Source of the DNA: Aphrophora alni
Lineage: Eukaryota; Arthropoda; Insecta; Hemiptera; Aphrophoridae
Length of the DNA stretch: 64,000 bases
Direction of reading: 5' to 3'
Assembly (NCBI GenBank): GCA_963513935.1
Contig: OY740765.1
Span: 145,207,618 to 145,271,617 of the forward strand
The notes beneath the pieces were generated by a model, which saw nothing but the letters and a program-made list of their open reading frames with translations, had not been told where the DNA came from and did not search any database. Positions 1 through 13,781 of the stretch are shown piece after piece (position 1 is the stretch's first letter; every line of letters begins with the position of its first letter). Position numbers and translations under genes: made by a program.

Positions 1-3000
1 TAACACATTATACTGTTTCAATTAAAAGATTTGTTGTGGAAATTTGTAGATTTTTTATTCCTTTTTTATGAGCAGATTAATGAAATCTTCATAGATCAAA
101 ATGGAGTAGAGATACAGTGTAGGAGTGTAGAGTATGGAGTCATCTTTTTACTTTTAAATAAAATAAATCTGTCACGAACATACATGAAGAGTATATAAAA
201 CCTAGTGATGAAATCCAAACTGTGACAAATGAAATATTGTAAAGTCGGCAAAAATGTGAATAAAGTCAATGAAAATAATTTTCAACTCTCAAAAACATTG
301 TCAATTATACAAAAATTACAATTAACATATATGACTATGCTATATTATTATTTTTTCCTTCAAATAAATAAACTATAAACGTCTGTTGTTTAATTATTAA
401 AAAGCGAAGCAAGAACTACAACAACGAAAAAAAGAACAAAAACAATAATTATTGTCTAACAATAATAACTTTTGTTAAATTTAAGCAGACTAAAATTTAC
501 CATTCTGTTAAATGAAGCACGTAAGTTAAATTTGCTAAACAAATATTTCTATATAATTAAAAACAAAACCTAACCCCGAATCATTAAATTCTTAACAGGA
601 ATAACTTAATCAAAAAATAAAATAAAACAATACTAACCTTTTTGTTGTTAAAAATTGTTGCAAGAAAAACAAAAATATAACACTTTCTATAATACATTAA
701 AACTCTAAATAGTTCAGCTTAAAATTGAAAGTAAAAGCTAAAACTAAAAATGTTAATGTTGGTTGTAATATATTTTAATATAAAACAAGTTAGGGAGTTA
801 AATTTAAAAACTATTAGTGAGGCCATTTCAACATTAGAATTCTGACCTAACATGAATAAAAACTGATAAATCATGTTTAACTTTTCAAAAAAAAAACAAG
901 GGAGTTTTCAGAAAAATCAGTTTATAATAAACAAAGTTAAAATTTACTGTGTTGATTTTATAATTTTAATTACATCAAAAATAGTGATAAAATCACATTC
1001 AGCAGCCTTAAAAATATGGGAAAAATGTTCACATCATTAAGATCGGCAATCAAACAAGTTTGACTAAACAGCATTTTCAATTTTTAAATAATGAAAATTG
1101 AAATATTTTACACAAGGAAAAAAATTAGTTGTGGATATCATAATTAATTTAGCTGTCCAATTTAAAAAGATCGTTAACCAAAACCAAAATCTTTTCCTAA
1201 AAATTATTCTAGGGGCCAAATTTAAAAAATCAGATTTCCTAGTGGACAACTATACCAACAAGATTAGTGAAAAATGGCAAGTACAGTAACCTCAGGCTAG
1301 GAGTGTGTCTGGTGTAAGGGGCGTGTCCTCCCTTCTACTTGCTTCCCTAGCCTAACTTGAAGGTACACCTTACTGCTTAGTTTACATTTAATTCCTAAAG
1401 TTACAACTTCGTGACAGATTGCATCTCACTTATCTTATAATTTTGCCTACTTGCACACAATATTTATTTATAAAATGTTATAAAAAATAAAACCAACAAA
1501 GTATAAAGTTGTGTAAAAAATTAAGTTTATGTAATGATAAACTGAAAAAATGTTTTTACACAATAAAAGTAATGACAAAAATATTCAAAACGAGGAAAAT
1601 TTATATTTCTCGGCTAAATGATAACTTCCTGCAAGAAAGTTGTAGATATTATTTTGTTGATAGATTAATTTTTTACAATTAGATTAGGCACATTCTAGAA
1701 GTATTCGAATTCATACTGGGCAGATTACTTGAATATCAAATAATGACACGTAATATTTACTATATTTTTGTAAGAAAGGTAAACGGGATGATAAAGGAAT
1801 CTCAGGAAATACTTCCCACCTTCCTGATGCCTTTCGTTCATTCCAAGAATGCATTCACGTAATAACTTTAAGGCATACGCAAAATATCTGTCAATTCGTC
1901 TTTCATATAGCCTATTTCCCGCATAAAATGTCAACTTGGTCGACTAATAGGTGTTGTGCTAAGTGTGATGATGAGTAATCGTAAAGTGTTAAAGAGTCAA
2001 AGTCGTGAAATTATTTACAACATTATGCAATTTATGAAGAAAGAAGCTGAACACAGTATAAACTGTCTATATATTTTCACTTTATAAATATACAGTGTCA
2101 AAAAATGTTGTGCCAAACTTTAGGTTGTGGTCACATAAACCATATTATGTCACTTTCAACTTATTTAACATAAATTAAATTGTCCATTCGCCTTTTTAAA
2201 TTAAAAAAAAAAAGATTTTGTTTACCATAAATTAACATAATTCAATATTATTTTGGTGTAGATTAATTTGGATGTTGTAGATAATTATCAAAAAATATGT
2301 TGAGTTTTCTGTCCATACTCAGGTTATTAATTGACATAGTAAAAAAAAAATTAAAATATAAATAATAAATGTAATTTGGCGTTAAGAGGAATTTTTTATC
2401 TTTTGTACGTATCTCTTATAACAAACGATTTTCATGAAATTTAACATTAAACATTTTTAATAACAGCCATTTAAAAAATTTATATGATAAAGTTTAAGTT
2501 TTTGTATACTGGTAAAAAAAAAACATTTCGACTAAAAATCATAAAAATTTCATAACTTACAATTAATTTTCAAAAAAACTTAAAGTGGGCGAAAGATGGA
2601 AAACGAAGCGTTTCCCGGACATATGTTTACAAAAACTTTTTTCTTTATTTTGACCCATGTAACCAGTACAAAGTTTGGCAATACATTTTCTGAACACTCT
2701 GTAACGAATAGTCAAAGTTAGACCTTGAATGAATGATATCATTTTTAAATAACAAATATTATATTTTTTGTTTATTTAGTAAATTTTACTATTAAAAGTT
2801 TTTAAATAACGATTTAACATATATATTTATAAATAAAACAACTAATTGTTACACGTTCTGTTCATTAGCAAAAAGTGTCCATCTCTTTAATATGCACCTT
2901 GTGCACTTTAGTAAACGTTTTATTCTTATTCACACCGATAAAAGAAACGAAAGTAGGGTCGCGTTTACACAGAAGCATTTGAAGTCCATATTGTTTTATC

Positions 3001-4864
3001 GGGGTTGTAGCTATGAAAGCAAAAGCAACAAACAATGTGTGGGGCCCCTCTTTTTTCTCTCCACCCTAGACACATTCCTACCTTGAGGATACCGTAGATC
3101 AGGTTAACTATTAGAGTTGTAAGACAACAGTAGATTTTAAAATATACAAGAACTCCTGGAAATACATATTTTAAAAATAAATTAATGAATGAATGGAAAA
3201 ATAGTAAATTTCATTATACAATTTTTAAGTGATAACTCACAAACATTAAAAAGTGTTTTGATAGTAATAGCAGTAGTAATCTGATAAAATTAAAACCAAA
3301 ATTATGATGTTTCTTTAATATTTATTTTCCATTGTGGCCATTTTTATTGCTACGAGGCAATGATTATTACATCCGGAAAATTAATAAATTTAAAAAATCA
3401 AAGGGCAAAGTTTAAATTGATATAATAAATTTATTTAAATAAGACCTTTGATAAAAATATAAACCCTAATTTGTTAAAAATGATAAGGACTTAAAAAATA
3501 AAATACAAAAAACCTGATATAAATGGCGGCAGTTTATTTGACCTCCTTAATAATATAATTATAATTTGTTTAAATATTTTAATAATAATAATGACAATCT
3601 TAAAGGAACCTAATCTTTCTGTACAAATAAAAAAAATTATATAATTCTTTTTTCTAACAAATGTCTGTAAAATCCCCATATTACCCAGATGTCAGCGATG
3701 TTAAACAAAAAGCACATTCAATGCAGGCTTAATACTGCGGTACTGTTCTACCTTACGTTACATTTACACTGATTTTATGAAGCCAAATGAAACAATCTAA
3801 TGTAACTACTTTGGGTTATTTTATAGAATAGCGTAACAAACTATTCTACAATAGTTATTGCTGAAATAATGTTGTTATTTAGTAAGCTCAACAATCGATT
3901 ATTTAACCTCAACTTGATTAAATTACTTAAACGATCGAGTTGTCATTTTATTTTAGGCCCCCATTTTTTAGTTTGTTAAAAGTAATTTATTTAAATTGAG
4001 ATTCAAAATACGCAGGTGTGTAAAATTTGTACATTACTGACATTTTGTAAAATAAATAACCAATAAATTGAAATTAACTGGATAGGTTAGCTTGGCACCA
4101 AAGATTTATACAGTATATGGGAGGTAGATTTTGATTGCCTAGTTTTGTATTTTTATAAATAAGTGAGTATTTTTCTGTAATCAATCATCACAACCAACCA
4201 AAATCTTTTTATCCGAAAGTGAAAACAAACAACGGTAAAGATTCATCTTTTAATATTTGTGTTGAAATATTTATGGTTAAACTTTTCATAATATAAAATA
4301 GAACAAGTTAATAAACAAACACGAAAATACAAAATCGAAAGTTGAACATACTAAAAACATTATTACACATTTCTGCTGAACATTTAATGTTATTGCATTA
4401 GAAAAAAGAAAAGTTAAATAAATATAAAAAACATAATTTCATTAACATAAAATTACAACATATAGTGCTAAATTTACAAGACATTTTGCTAAAAAGAAAC
4501 AGAAGAAGAAAGCAAAACATTTAGTGCTAATAAACACATATGAAGAGTGAAGAAGAAAATTAACAAAAAATAAAATAAGAAAGCCAATTCAAAATTAGCG
4601 AATAACAAAATTTGTATAATTCAAGATTTTATAATTCATTTGTGTTCATTTGCTTACAATTTACTGTTAGTACTTATAATTAAATATTAAGTTTTAGTGT
4701 GTGGAAAAAAAATAAAATAAAACGAAATGAAAAGTGTGTAGTTTTTTTCTTGTGATGGCACAGCACACTGTAAAGATGTTTGTGATATTTAAAAAAAAAA
4801 AATTAATATCTTTATACAAAGTAATGCGATCTTAATATTAGTATCCAATTTGGCCTAAAAAGGT
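1..4864. other. 3' flank or 3' UTR region of exon 9b
   Basis: AT-rich sequence downstream of the exon 9b stop. It should contain the 3' untranslated region of 9b, but I could not fix its poly(A) site. One TA-flanked inverted-repeat element lies at 2091-2703. A short GC-richer patch at about 1290-1380 has no recognised identity. I saw no convincing third last exon here, although a muscle-type exon 9 could lie beyond the left edge. Confidence 0.5.
2091..2703. mobile_element. TA-flanked MITE-like element with 45-bp inverted ends
   Basis: The left end TACAGTGTCAAAAAATGTTG and the reverse complement of the right end, TACAGAGTGTTCAGAAAATG, continue together through GCCAAACTTT and end in a shared TCACAT/TTACAT. 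The match is imperfect over about 45 bp. The element is about 610 bp, starts and ends at TA, and has no coding capacity. The features fit a non-autonomous Tc1/mariner-type element. Confidence 0.65.
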
Positions 4865-4950
4865 CTACATATCAGGCCAAAACTCTACAAATGCCAAATC
4901 CAAGCCATCTCCAATCACGCGGTATTTCTCCTTCTCAGCGACCAATTCAT
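4865..4950 (-). CDS. Tm1: Tropomyosin last exon 9b, coding part
   Basis: The acceptor ATTCTATTTCAG is followed by AT, completing Asp with the G of exon 8. The exon encodes ELVAEKEKYRVIGDGLDLAF and ends VEFWPDM, then TAG, giving a 285-residue protein. The ELVAEKEKY and IGD.LD.AFV pattern is typical of one class of insect Tm1 last exons. The final residues FWPDM are unusual, since many muscle tropomyosins end with short polar tails. The last residues form the head-to-tail overlap with the next molecule, so this end may change polymerisation or troponin binding (inference). A longer open stretch continues upstream of the acceptor but is intronic. Confidence 0.9.
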
Positions 4951-5681
4951 CTGAAATAGAATATGGTAATTGTATAGAAGACAACTTCGATGGTATTGGA
5001 TGAGGGATTCCAAAGGGAAGGTCACAAACAAAACATTGCCATGCTTTGTTAAAAATCAAAAACAAACTGTTGCAAATTATTTTTCGTTCCATGATTCTCT
5101 GTAAATGACGTTGATATTGAATGATAATATATGTAATTAAATGAGAATCAAATGTTAGGTTTTGGTTTAATGATTGAATAGTGTCCATGTATTATGAACG
5201 TACAAATTAAACAAAATTATCAATCTGAAAATAATCTATTTATTTATTTACCTAAACCTAATCTATTTTTGGATTCTTTAAAAAAAGTTTACTGTTAGCC
5301 TAATGAAAAATAAAAAACATGAATGAAGTACTCTATCTTTTCTGCTATAGGACTATTATGTGTCAACAATGCAATTGTGATAAAACCCTATTCGAGAAGA
5401 TATTATTACACATGGTTGCCTATTAAATATACATATAATTGTTGCTGTCTATAATATGTTTGTTAATAATTTAACCTAATCTAATCACATATGTAGTTCT
5501 ATAACAGAAAAGATCTGAAGTACTATGTTATGGAAATGTAACAGAATTTTGTTAACAATTTTGGCAAGTATATTTTAATTTATAAGTTCCCTACTATGTC
5601 TGCCAAATTTTTTAAACTCTTATAATCGGAGAAGTGTGATCATTTTATATAATGCCTATGCATATTAAATTCAATTGCATG

Positions 5682-5719
<38 letters not shown>
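5682..5719 (+). repeat. Poly(A) tract of 38 bases
   Basis: An uninterrupted run of 38 A residues. It may be the tail of an old retroposed sequence, but no recognisable element body or target-site duplication was seen beside it. Confidence 0.9.
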
Positions 5720-5722
<3 letters not shown>

Positions 5723-8700
5723 GTACAAAAATATTAATTTTAATGGTTACACAATGTAACAAAACCTAACAATTTTGTTGATAACACTCTAAAATAATAA
5801 AAAAAGACTTTAGTATTGTTACTCAAGGTATATGAAAAAAAGGCTGTTACAACATAAAAGTGTTTAGATAACACATAGGTTTGCATTTCAACTGCTTCAA
5901 AAAAAAAAAAAAAAAACTAATATTCATTGCTAAAAAAATACTGTATGAAGTTAATTATTGTTATTAATTTGTTACAATTTTCTTTTAATTTAGATTATTC
6001 TTTAATTACTCTTTTAGTTTTTCTAAATGATTTTTCTTTTTTTTAAATATTACATCAGATTTATAATTTCACAGTCTTTATATTTTCTTTTCATAAAACT
6101 TTATGGTTTTAAACTCTATTGGAAAAAAAGTTATAACACCAAATTGTTTACTAAAATGTACCTGTAGGTATACCAAAAGAGGGGAGGGGGTGTAACAAAT
6201 AATTATATATTCAATAACGATATATTTTAAATTTCAACAATAGCTTTACTTACAATTCTTAAAAAATGAATTAAATATTTTTTTTTAAATAAAGAAATAA
6301 AATCTGAATTTAAATTCACAACCCTAAAATAAAAATTTTCTGTTCATATTTATAAAACAAAAATTTTATTACTTAAAAGTTACAATACAAAATAAAATTA
6401 ATAAATAAAATAACGCTACCTTTATACATCGTATCAATAATACATGCTGTAGGCCGTTACATGCCGGCCAATCATAAACTATATTTACAAGCAGATATGT
6501 GGGAGGAAAGACCCTTAGGTTATTTTGTTACGTGAAGTAAGTGTATCTATTTTATTTCTAAAAAAAATTGATTTTTTTTTTGTTTAAGTTTGAAACAGTG
6601 GCCATACAACGTGTATGGCATATCTCTGATAGTAACCTATATCACAAGGATGCAGCTGTATAAGTTCATCCAAAAACATTCTGTATTTTTATAATATATT
6701 TAAACTAAGAAGTACCATTACATTCATGGAAAAAAATTTTCAAGGCAGTCTTTTAATGTCTGCCACTCAGCAAGACACCTTAATGGTTCGACAGCCATAA
6801 ACACTAAACAGTGCCAAGACAAAAATAGTAATCTTGTAGTTCATTCATAAACGTTTTTGATTCGTTCAAAAATTCCAAAAATGAATTTTATGGAAACAAT
6901 TACAATTAGAGCTTTTGTAGTCTGAAGACATTTAAGTCGGCGGAACTCAAGGGCTCTTTTCTTGTGAATCCTGTTGTGTCTGACATGTGTACATTCCTAT
7001 ACAATGATTCTAGTATGCTGTAGCTTTAATTTTAATGGGCAGTAAAAAAAAAAGATGTTATTTTTATAACATAAAATTATACTTGTAATTATACAGAAAT
7101 ATCTCACTGTAACCAGAAAACAAGCTGATGTTTTTTAGTTTGGAATACACATGCTCAAATTCATATAATAATAATGGTTGCCAAAATATACCACTATTCT
7201 GTCAATAGTTAAAAAAAAGAAGAAAATAATAAAAACAAAAATATTGAAATGTTTTGTGATCAGTGTTCAATTTATAAATTACAAAAGAGAATACTCAGTT
7301 TAATTAAGAAGACCAATGTTTTAATTAATTTTCTTTGATTATTATAGACAGAATTTGTGAACGAAAGTAACAAAGTAGATCTGATATTCCCTTTTCACTC
7401 TAAACTCATTTCTACATTGTAATCAATAAGATGGGAAAAGGACTCATTTGTTTATAGCACAATTGCTATTTGCCACTGTGTATAAACAACACATTCAAGA
7501 TCGTAAAACCTAAACTATGCTGATAAGGGTTCAATGGGTAATATCCCCGAGTTTGGCAAAACTCCGTGAGAGCCAATCCGAGAGCTGCAGGGGAAAATGA
7601 TTTCCCTAGTGCACAGATTATATATAACTGTCTTGGGTTTTGTCGAAACTGTAGAAGAAAAAACAACTTTATATATATTTTTTAAAAATCTTAAGAGCAT
7701 AGGTTGTAGTTGGCTATTTCCATAACTGTTGAAACGATGTTTAGGTTCATCGTGCTCCAGAACGAAAGACTAGATACGAGCGAGTGGAGGATTAACCAAA
7801 AGCTTAACAAGAGGCTTTAGATGAAATGATATATCAATGACAAATTTTTAGAGAAAATTAAAGATTGGATTCAATAGTTTTAAGTTTGGAAATGATCCAA
7901 GTTAAGCTTTTGGAGTGTATACATATCCTTCATTTGAGTACCTTTTTCATGTTGTTTGGTTATATATAGGTTTTCTGACAACCTAATAAAAATATTCAGG
8001 AAAAAAAAAAATATATATATATATATATACAGTTGAAGAAAAAACAGCTATAGCATACTAAGGGAAAATGAAAAAGTCTATCTAGCTTTCATATATTTAT
8101 AAAAGACTGCAATGTGGTGCGAGTACTACAAGAATCCCATGATTATGCTCTCTACTATTCATCAAAGCGAAGTGATCAGTGTAAAAACCAAAAAGTAAAG
8201 GTAGATCAGATATGGTATGTCAGAGACATACAATCTCTCAAAATAACCATATCAGCTAGATTTTAAATTTCATGGAGCTTATCTGTTTTCCTGAACATCA
8301 AAACCATTCATTTTTTAAGAAGCCCACTATATTGAATGTAATCAATTCTATAGATCCACATTGCCCCTAAAAATGAATATACTGCTGCTACATCATGCAA
8401 TCTACTCAGTTTATTAGGACATCACGAGTCTCCTTACATAAGTGACTTATATAACTGGAAGCTTTAGCGACCAAAAAAGATAATTCTTACTAATACTCAA
8501 CTGTAAAGTGTCATTTACTTCTAACTTTATTTTGAAGATTTTCTTTACATTAAAAAAAGCTGTGTATTGACAGAAAACACTTGATTTTGAACAGTAAGTG
8601 ATAATTATTTTGAAAAATGCTACTTCTTAGAGTCTAGTGGAGAGAATATCACTTGGCATGTGTACTTGTTAACAAGTTAAAGGAATAAGATATCTCTCAT

Positions 8701-11700
8701 TGAAGTAGGCGGGATGTATGGCCAGTACTCAGAACAATACTATGAGGTCAATAGATTAAAAAATAAAATAACATACACTTTCTTGTTTAGTTCATTGCAC
8801 ATATACTACTTTAAACATCTGCTTATACCTTAACAACTACCCTGGACACAGTTAGGTTTATTGTCGTTGTTACTTCATTATGCTCCAGCAAAAAGCACTT
8901 ATCCGTTTAAAAAAAGCATAATATTAGTTAATAAATGTTAACATCTCTTTCATTTAAAAAAGAAACTAATTAAAAAAAGAAAGAAAAGCATACAATTGTT
9001 ACCTAAATATAAAACACTAATACGAAATCTTTTTACAACTATGTTTCACATTTGAACAAGCATAATCAGAGATGAACGGCTAACTGTTTTTTAATTATCA
9101 ATTTGGTTTTTCATTTTTAGATATTATTTAAACATTGTAACGTAACCATTGAGAAATACTTACAAATGATTTATTAACTCAAGAAATCTTTATTAAAATA
9201 GAATTGTAAATTTATCTTTGACATCAATCATGAATATTTTAAGCGGTTAAGTTCATGAAATTATCCAATTGTGCACAAAAATATAAAATTGTATTTCAAC
9301 AGAATTTAATATTCACATTTGCATTATTTCCTAAATCACCAAATAAAAGAAACACAATTTTCCACATTTTATTTAAAAGAAGATGAGGTTTCAATGACTA
9401 ACTTATCATCCTCACTTGTTTATAAGTTGGTTAATAACCATATTAAAGAAATTTACAACCATAAATTTTGTATTCTTGTCATACCCAAAATGGTGTTTTC
9501 ACACAACTAGCTAATTCAAGCACAATTTGTTTTAAACAATTACCATATTATTTTAATATAGGCCTAACAAAAATACAATTTTGATTTGGTCACCTATTAA
9601 TTCTAATTTATAATTAAATACATTTTCTTGCAATAAAAATGTTACCTATGTATTTGTTTATTATTGATGGTTTAAAAAAATACTTTTTGGTATCTTTTTT
9701 TACCTATAAATGTTAATGTATTTTAACAATTGCTAATGTTGGATTTATAAAGCTATAGAATGTAATACTTGTTCTTGATTTTATCTGCTATTTAATGCTT
9801 TATGGTTCTTTTGGTCAAAGAATATTATCTTGAATTAAACTTTTTTAGCCGTCCACAAGTCAAAATGACGGTTTATCAATTCTGAAAAGTCTTAACGATT
9901 TTTAATGTTTTGTGTGATAATTTGTGTTTTCATAACTGATGTTTAAATTTGTAATTTTGCATGAATGTACATAATTTTAACTGAGGCTCCCAGAGACAAA
10001 AACAATACAATCTGTGTCACCATCATGGCCTAAACATTCTGATGAAAATCATGTTAATGGTCCATACTATATAAAATAGTATGATAGGAATTTTATATCT
10101 GAATAAATCAAAGATATATTTACACAGAACGTGTTTTCCTTTATGGTTATTTAAATTAATGTTACGAGATGTGTTTTATTATTGTATTAAAAATGCATAG
10201 TTTGTTAGAATAAACAAAACCAAAATAAATAGGCTACAAGTTACAAGAATACAGTTTATAATTTGTGTTTTTACCTAAAAGTAAAAAACCAAACAGAATC
10301 CAATTGTTCAGATACATTTTTACCAAACTAAAACTGCAAACCGCTCATCTCTTCTCTCAAACACATATCATACAAAGGACAAAGTTTTAATTAAAGGCAC
10401 GGTAGGCGCAATATATTTTAACATTATTTTTATCCAAAAATTAATAACAACCAAGAAAAAAATTATAAGATTTATTTACAATAAATGTGTTCTATGTAAA
10501 TGTTTGACTTAACAATGTCTAAGGCTTGAGGTATTTCTCTAGTACATGTGCAAAGTGTAAGGCCTAACAACTCACATTGCTACCCATTACCAGAGTGATT
10601 TTTATAATTTAAGAAATGATTATGTTAATGCTTTAAATATATCCACGAGGATTTGTGAAACAATAAGATATGTTTATTGGAAGATCAGTTCAATTTTTAT
10701 CAAAGTTATTTCTTAATACATTAAAGACGGGACATGTATAACTAAGTTCAATAACTTTCATTGAAGGTAGAATTGTTTTTCAACCTGTGTTTTGTTTCTG
10801 AAATTCTTCCGTTGAACTAATTTACACATAAACTTCATTTAGAAGCTTCTAGCAACATTTAAAATTTGATTTTACTAGATTTGTATACAAAATAATATTG
10901 ACAGTTGATTGGGTGTTGCTTGTGACATAAGTTTGTTTATTCATCGTTAAGTGTTATAAATTGAAGATTTAATAATTTAATCTTAAAGTGATAAAAACTT
11001 CTAAGAATTCATTGCTGATGTGTTATCTGGTATAAATAGTCTTAGTATTGGATCAGAAAATGACAAACTACCCCTATTCCCCCTGATTGTGTATCCTATC
11101 CTCATGTGTTATAAGACACATGTATAACATAGATAGATTGATGTAATATTACGATTAAAATAAGTGGTGAAACACTTTATACAAAAATATAGAACATATA
11201 GCTAAATATTTAGTAAATAAAGTTCAATATTAACATATAGTTGCTTGAATATATATAATTACTTTTTCTCATTCTAAATAAAAAATTATGTTTCAAACAT
11301 TCAAACACTTTACGAATTCCACAAATAATAAATGTGTATATTACATTGGAATGTGTTTTGTCAATTAAAAACCTATTTTACATAGATAATATACAAAATT
11401 TTCTGGAAAACACTCTTACATAACTATAAACGTAGATAATATAATGAATAAAAACTTCCAATATATAGATCTTAACATAAATTGTGACAATGTGTAATAC
11501 GATATTGGGGAATCTAGTAAATAACCTAAAAAAAGCAATAGTTGGCCTGAATATATTTGAAATAAGGTTAGGCCTATACAGCAGTTAAATGTTAATTACA
11601 ACCCCAAGCATTGACTTGTACCATGTTCTTCCTAAAACACAGGACTGAAAAGATACAAAATGAATTTAAATATACCAAAAATAAAAATGACCCATTTTTT

Positions 11701-12685
11701 AAGATGGTATCCAAACTTTCATTTAAATGTTTATAAAAGATCAAAATAATTTTGTGAAGTGAATTTTTAACTTTATTATTGCAAAATTAATTTAAAAAAA
11801 ACATTTGACAGTAGATATTTGAAACGATAACAATCTTAACCCTCTAGGTAATGTGAATCACAATAGTGATCTGAAGTTATATTTTCTGTTACAATCATAA
11901 CTATTGATTGGAATATTTGTCGAATCTTCATGAAGATCTTTCAATAATATTTCTGTGTGATTTTTCACACAGTGCAGTGATTCACTTTAATATTTTTTAA
12001 TGAATGGCTATTTCAAAATTAAACACTTCATTTTCAATCTGTGTTTTTAACTAAGTAAAATTATAACTTTAGAATATATTGATATATTGAGACTAGATTT
12101 GAACATTTTTTAAATAAAATCTAGTATTAGTATATAAAAACAAAAGTTTAGTATATTTTCTAAATGGTAATCGTACAATTTTTACTTCGGATTGTCTTAA
12201 AACCATTAACTTTTACAAAAAAATTATAGAGACAAAATATTTTGCTCTTTAAAAGACAAACACAATTATTGTAGATCAAACGTAACCCAATTATAGATCA
12301 AACTATAGAAATTTTTATTTTTTTTGTAATTGACTACAACACCTTTAAATGCATGATATCAGTTTCCTTAGTGAGTGAATGTATATTGCAGTTCAGAAAT
12401 ATTCCTTATTAAACTTCTGAATGTTTTAGTCAATAACCAAGAAATAAAAATAAAAGGTTTTAATCAATAATTCCGTTATCCTTTGTCCTACATTAGAAAT
12501 TAAAACATTATTGTGTTTGTCGATGCACATTACAAATCTAGATTTTAATATATCATCCTATTTTTAAGTAATAAACTTCTCGAGAAAAACATAAACAGAC
12601 TGAAAACCAAGTATTTTAGGAGATGATAATTATAATAGAAAGATTTTATAATTTTTAGGAATCCATTCCTAAATTTTCTATTATT

Positions 12686-12691
12686 TTTATT
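12686..12691 (-). promoter_or_regulatory. Possible poly(A) signal for exon 9a
   Basis: AATAAA on the minus strand lies about 340 nt downstream of the exon 9a stop codon. The 3' region between (12700-13030) is less AT-rich than its surroundings, consistent with an untranslated region. In DNA of this composition the hexamer is expected often by chance. Confidence 0.3.
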
Positions 12692-13030
12692 AATACCAAC
12701 CAAACATTATATGAAGAAAAGAAAAAAAAAAAAAGAAAAGAAAAAAAGAGAGAATATACAATTCAAATAAATATTATGATCCATTAATGGACAAATGTTT
12801 TTCCAACTGAAGGGTTAAGTGTATCAAAAACAAAGATCTATCAAAACTTTAAAATGAAAGCTATTGGAAACCATCTTAAAACAAAAAACGCAGATGTGAG
12901 TTGTTAGCTTTGTGAGTGTGCGGCTGACTATGGATTAGTGCATTAGGCTGCAACCTCTATGGCAAGGTGAAAGGGTATGTGGGGGTGAAATGGAAGGAAT
13001 TAAAAAGGAATGGTTTTTGTTTGTTGTCGT

Positions 13031-13113
13031 TTACATGTTTTGAATGTCATGGAGTGTGGCTTCCATTTCTTCTTGCAGTATCTTGTTGTTCTCTTTCTCT
13101 TTTAACAAATCAT
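13031..13113 (-). CDS. Tm1: Tropomyosin last exon 9a, coding part
   Basis: The acceptor TTTCATCTAG is followed by AT, which completes Asp with the G of exon 8. The exon then encodes DLLKEKENNKILQEEMEATL and ends HDIQNM, then TAA. The protein would be 284 residues, the standard length. The ending EEMEATLHDIQNM is the form I associate with cytoskeletal or non-muscle insect Tm1 isoforms; that assignment is from family knowledge. The 3' untranslated region runs to lower coordinates, and the nearest AATAAA on this strand is at 12686-12691. That may be the poly(A) signal, though in DNA this AT-rich it could be chance. Confidence 0.93.
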
Positions 13114-13781
13114 CTAGATGAAACAAAACACAAACGCATGCTAAAACAACACAACACAACAAAGCAAATAAAATAAAATGTAAATAAAGTAAAATAAAAA
13201 TTGCTTCTACAGAGTATTTTAAAATCAAATACTTGCATGAAAAATTGTTTTAGTAATAGGAAACTAATTAACAGATCATTGTATAAACACAAACACCTTA
13301 TATAGGCTACGATTTTATTTCTTTTCTACTTTCCTTGTCAAAAAATATATAATATTATAAAATACATTAATAACAAACAAAAATAAATGTTTGTTTTGTA
13401 GTAGTATGTTGTTTTTGTAATATAAGGTACGAGTAGCCTATTAAGATGTTTTGTTTTATGAATTTACCCCCTACATGTCATGTTCTGTTTTTTTTGGAAG
13501 TAGTTTTTTTAAATGAAACTTTAGTCAGGATAAAAAATATTCCTCTTAAATTTAGAACTGACAATAGTAGATATTACGACTATAAAAATTCTCTCTTTGG
13601 TGATGTTGAAAAATCAATGATTATTAATATTGATAAAACTGTTACCAATTTGTATTGTATCAACACAATTGATCGACTGTGGCTACATCTCACATAGTAG
13701 ATACTTCAAATTACTTTCTAAGAGTTAAAAAAAAAAAAATAATAATAATAAAATCAGAAAGAGGAAAAATCAAATATTTTG

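Larger units (their letters stand above)
4951..13030. other. Region between exons 9b and 9a
   Basis: AT-rich sequence spliced out when 9b is used; its right part includes the 3' UTR of 9a. It holds a 38-base A run (5682-5719), a second A run near 5900 and a TA dinucleotide run (about 8011-8029). The patch 7515-7645 is more GC-rich than its surroundings and open on the minus strand, but I do not recognise it. No further tropomyosin-like exon was seen. Confidence 0.6.

Noticed and set aside
1398..1435. Acceptor-like AG followed by an open frame on the minus strand near 1425
   Set aside because: Open for about 40 codons but without tropomyosin-like heptads or conserved residues.
4951..5188. Extension of exon 9b upstream into a 107-codon protein
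   Set aside because: The open frame continues past the acceptor by chance. The tropomyosin-like part starts exactly at the AG, and the sequence before it is a typical pyrimidine-rich intron end.
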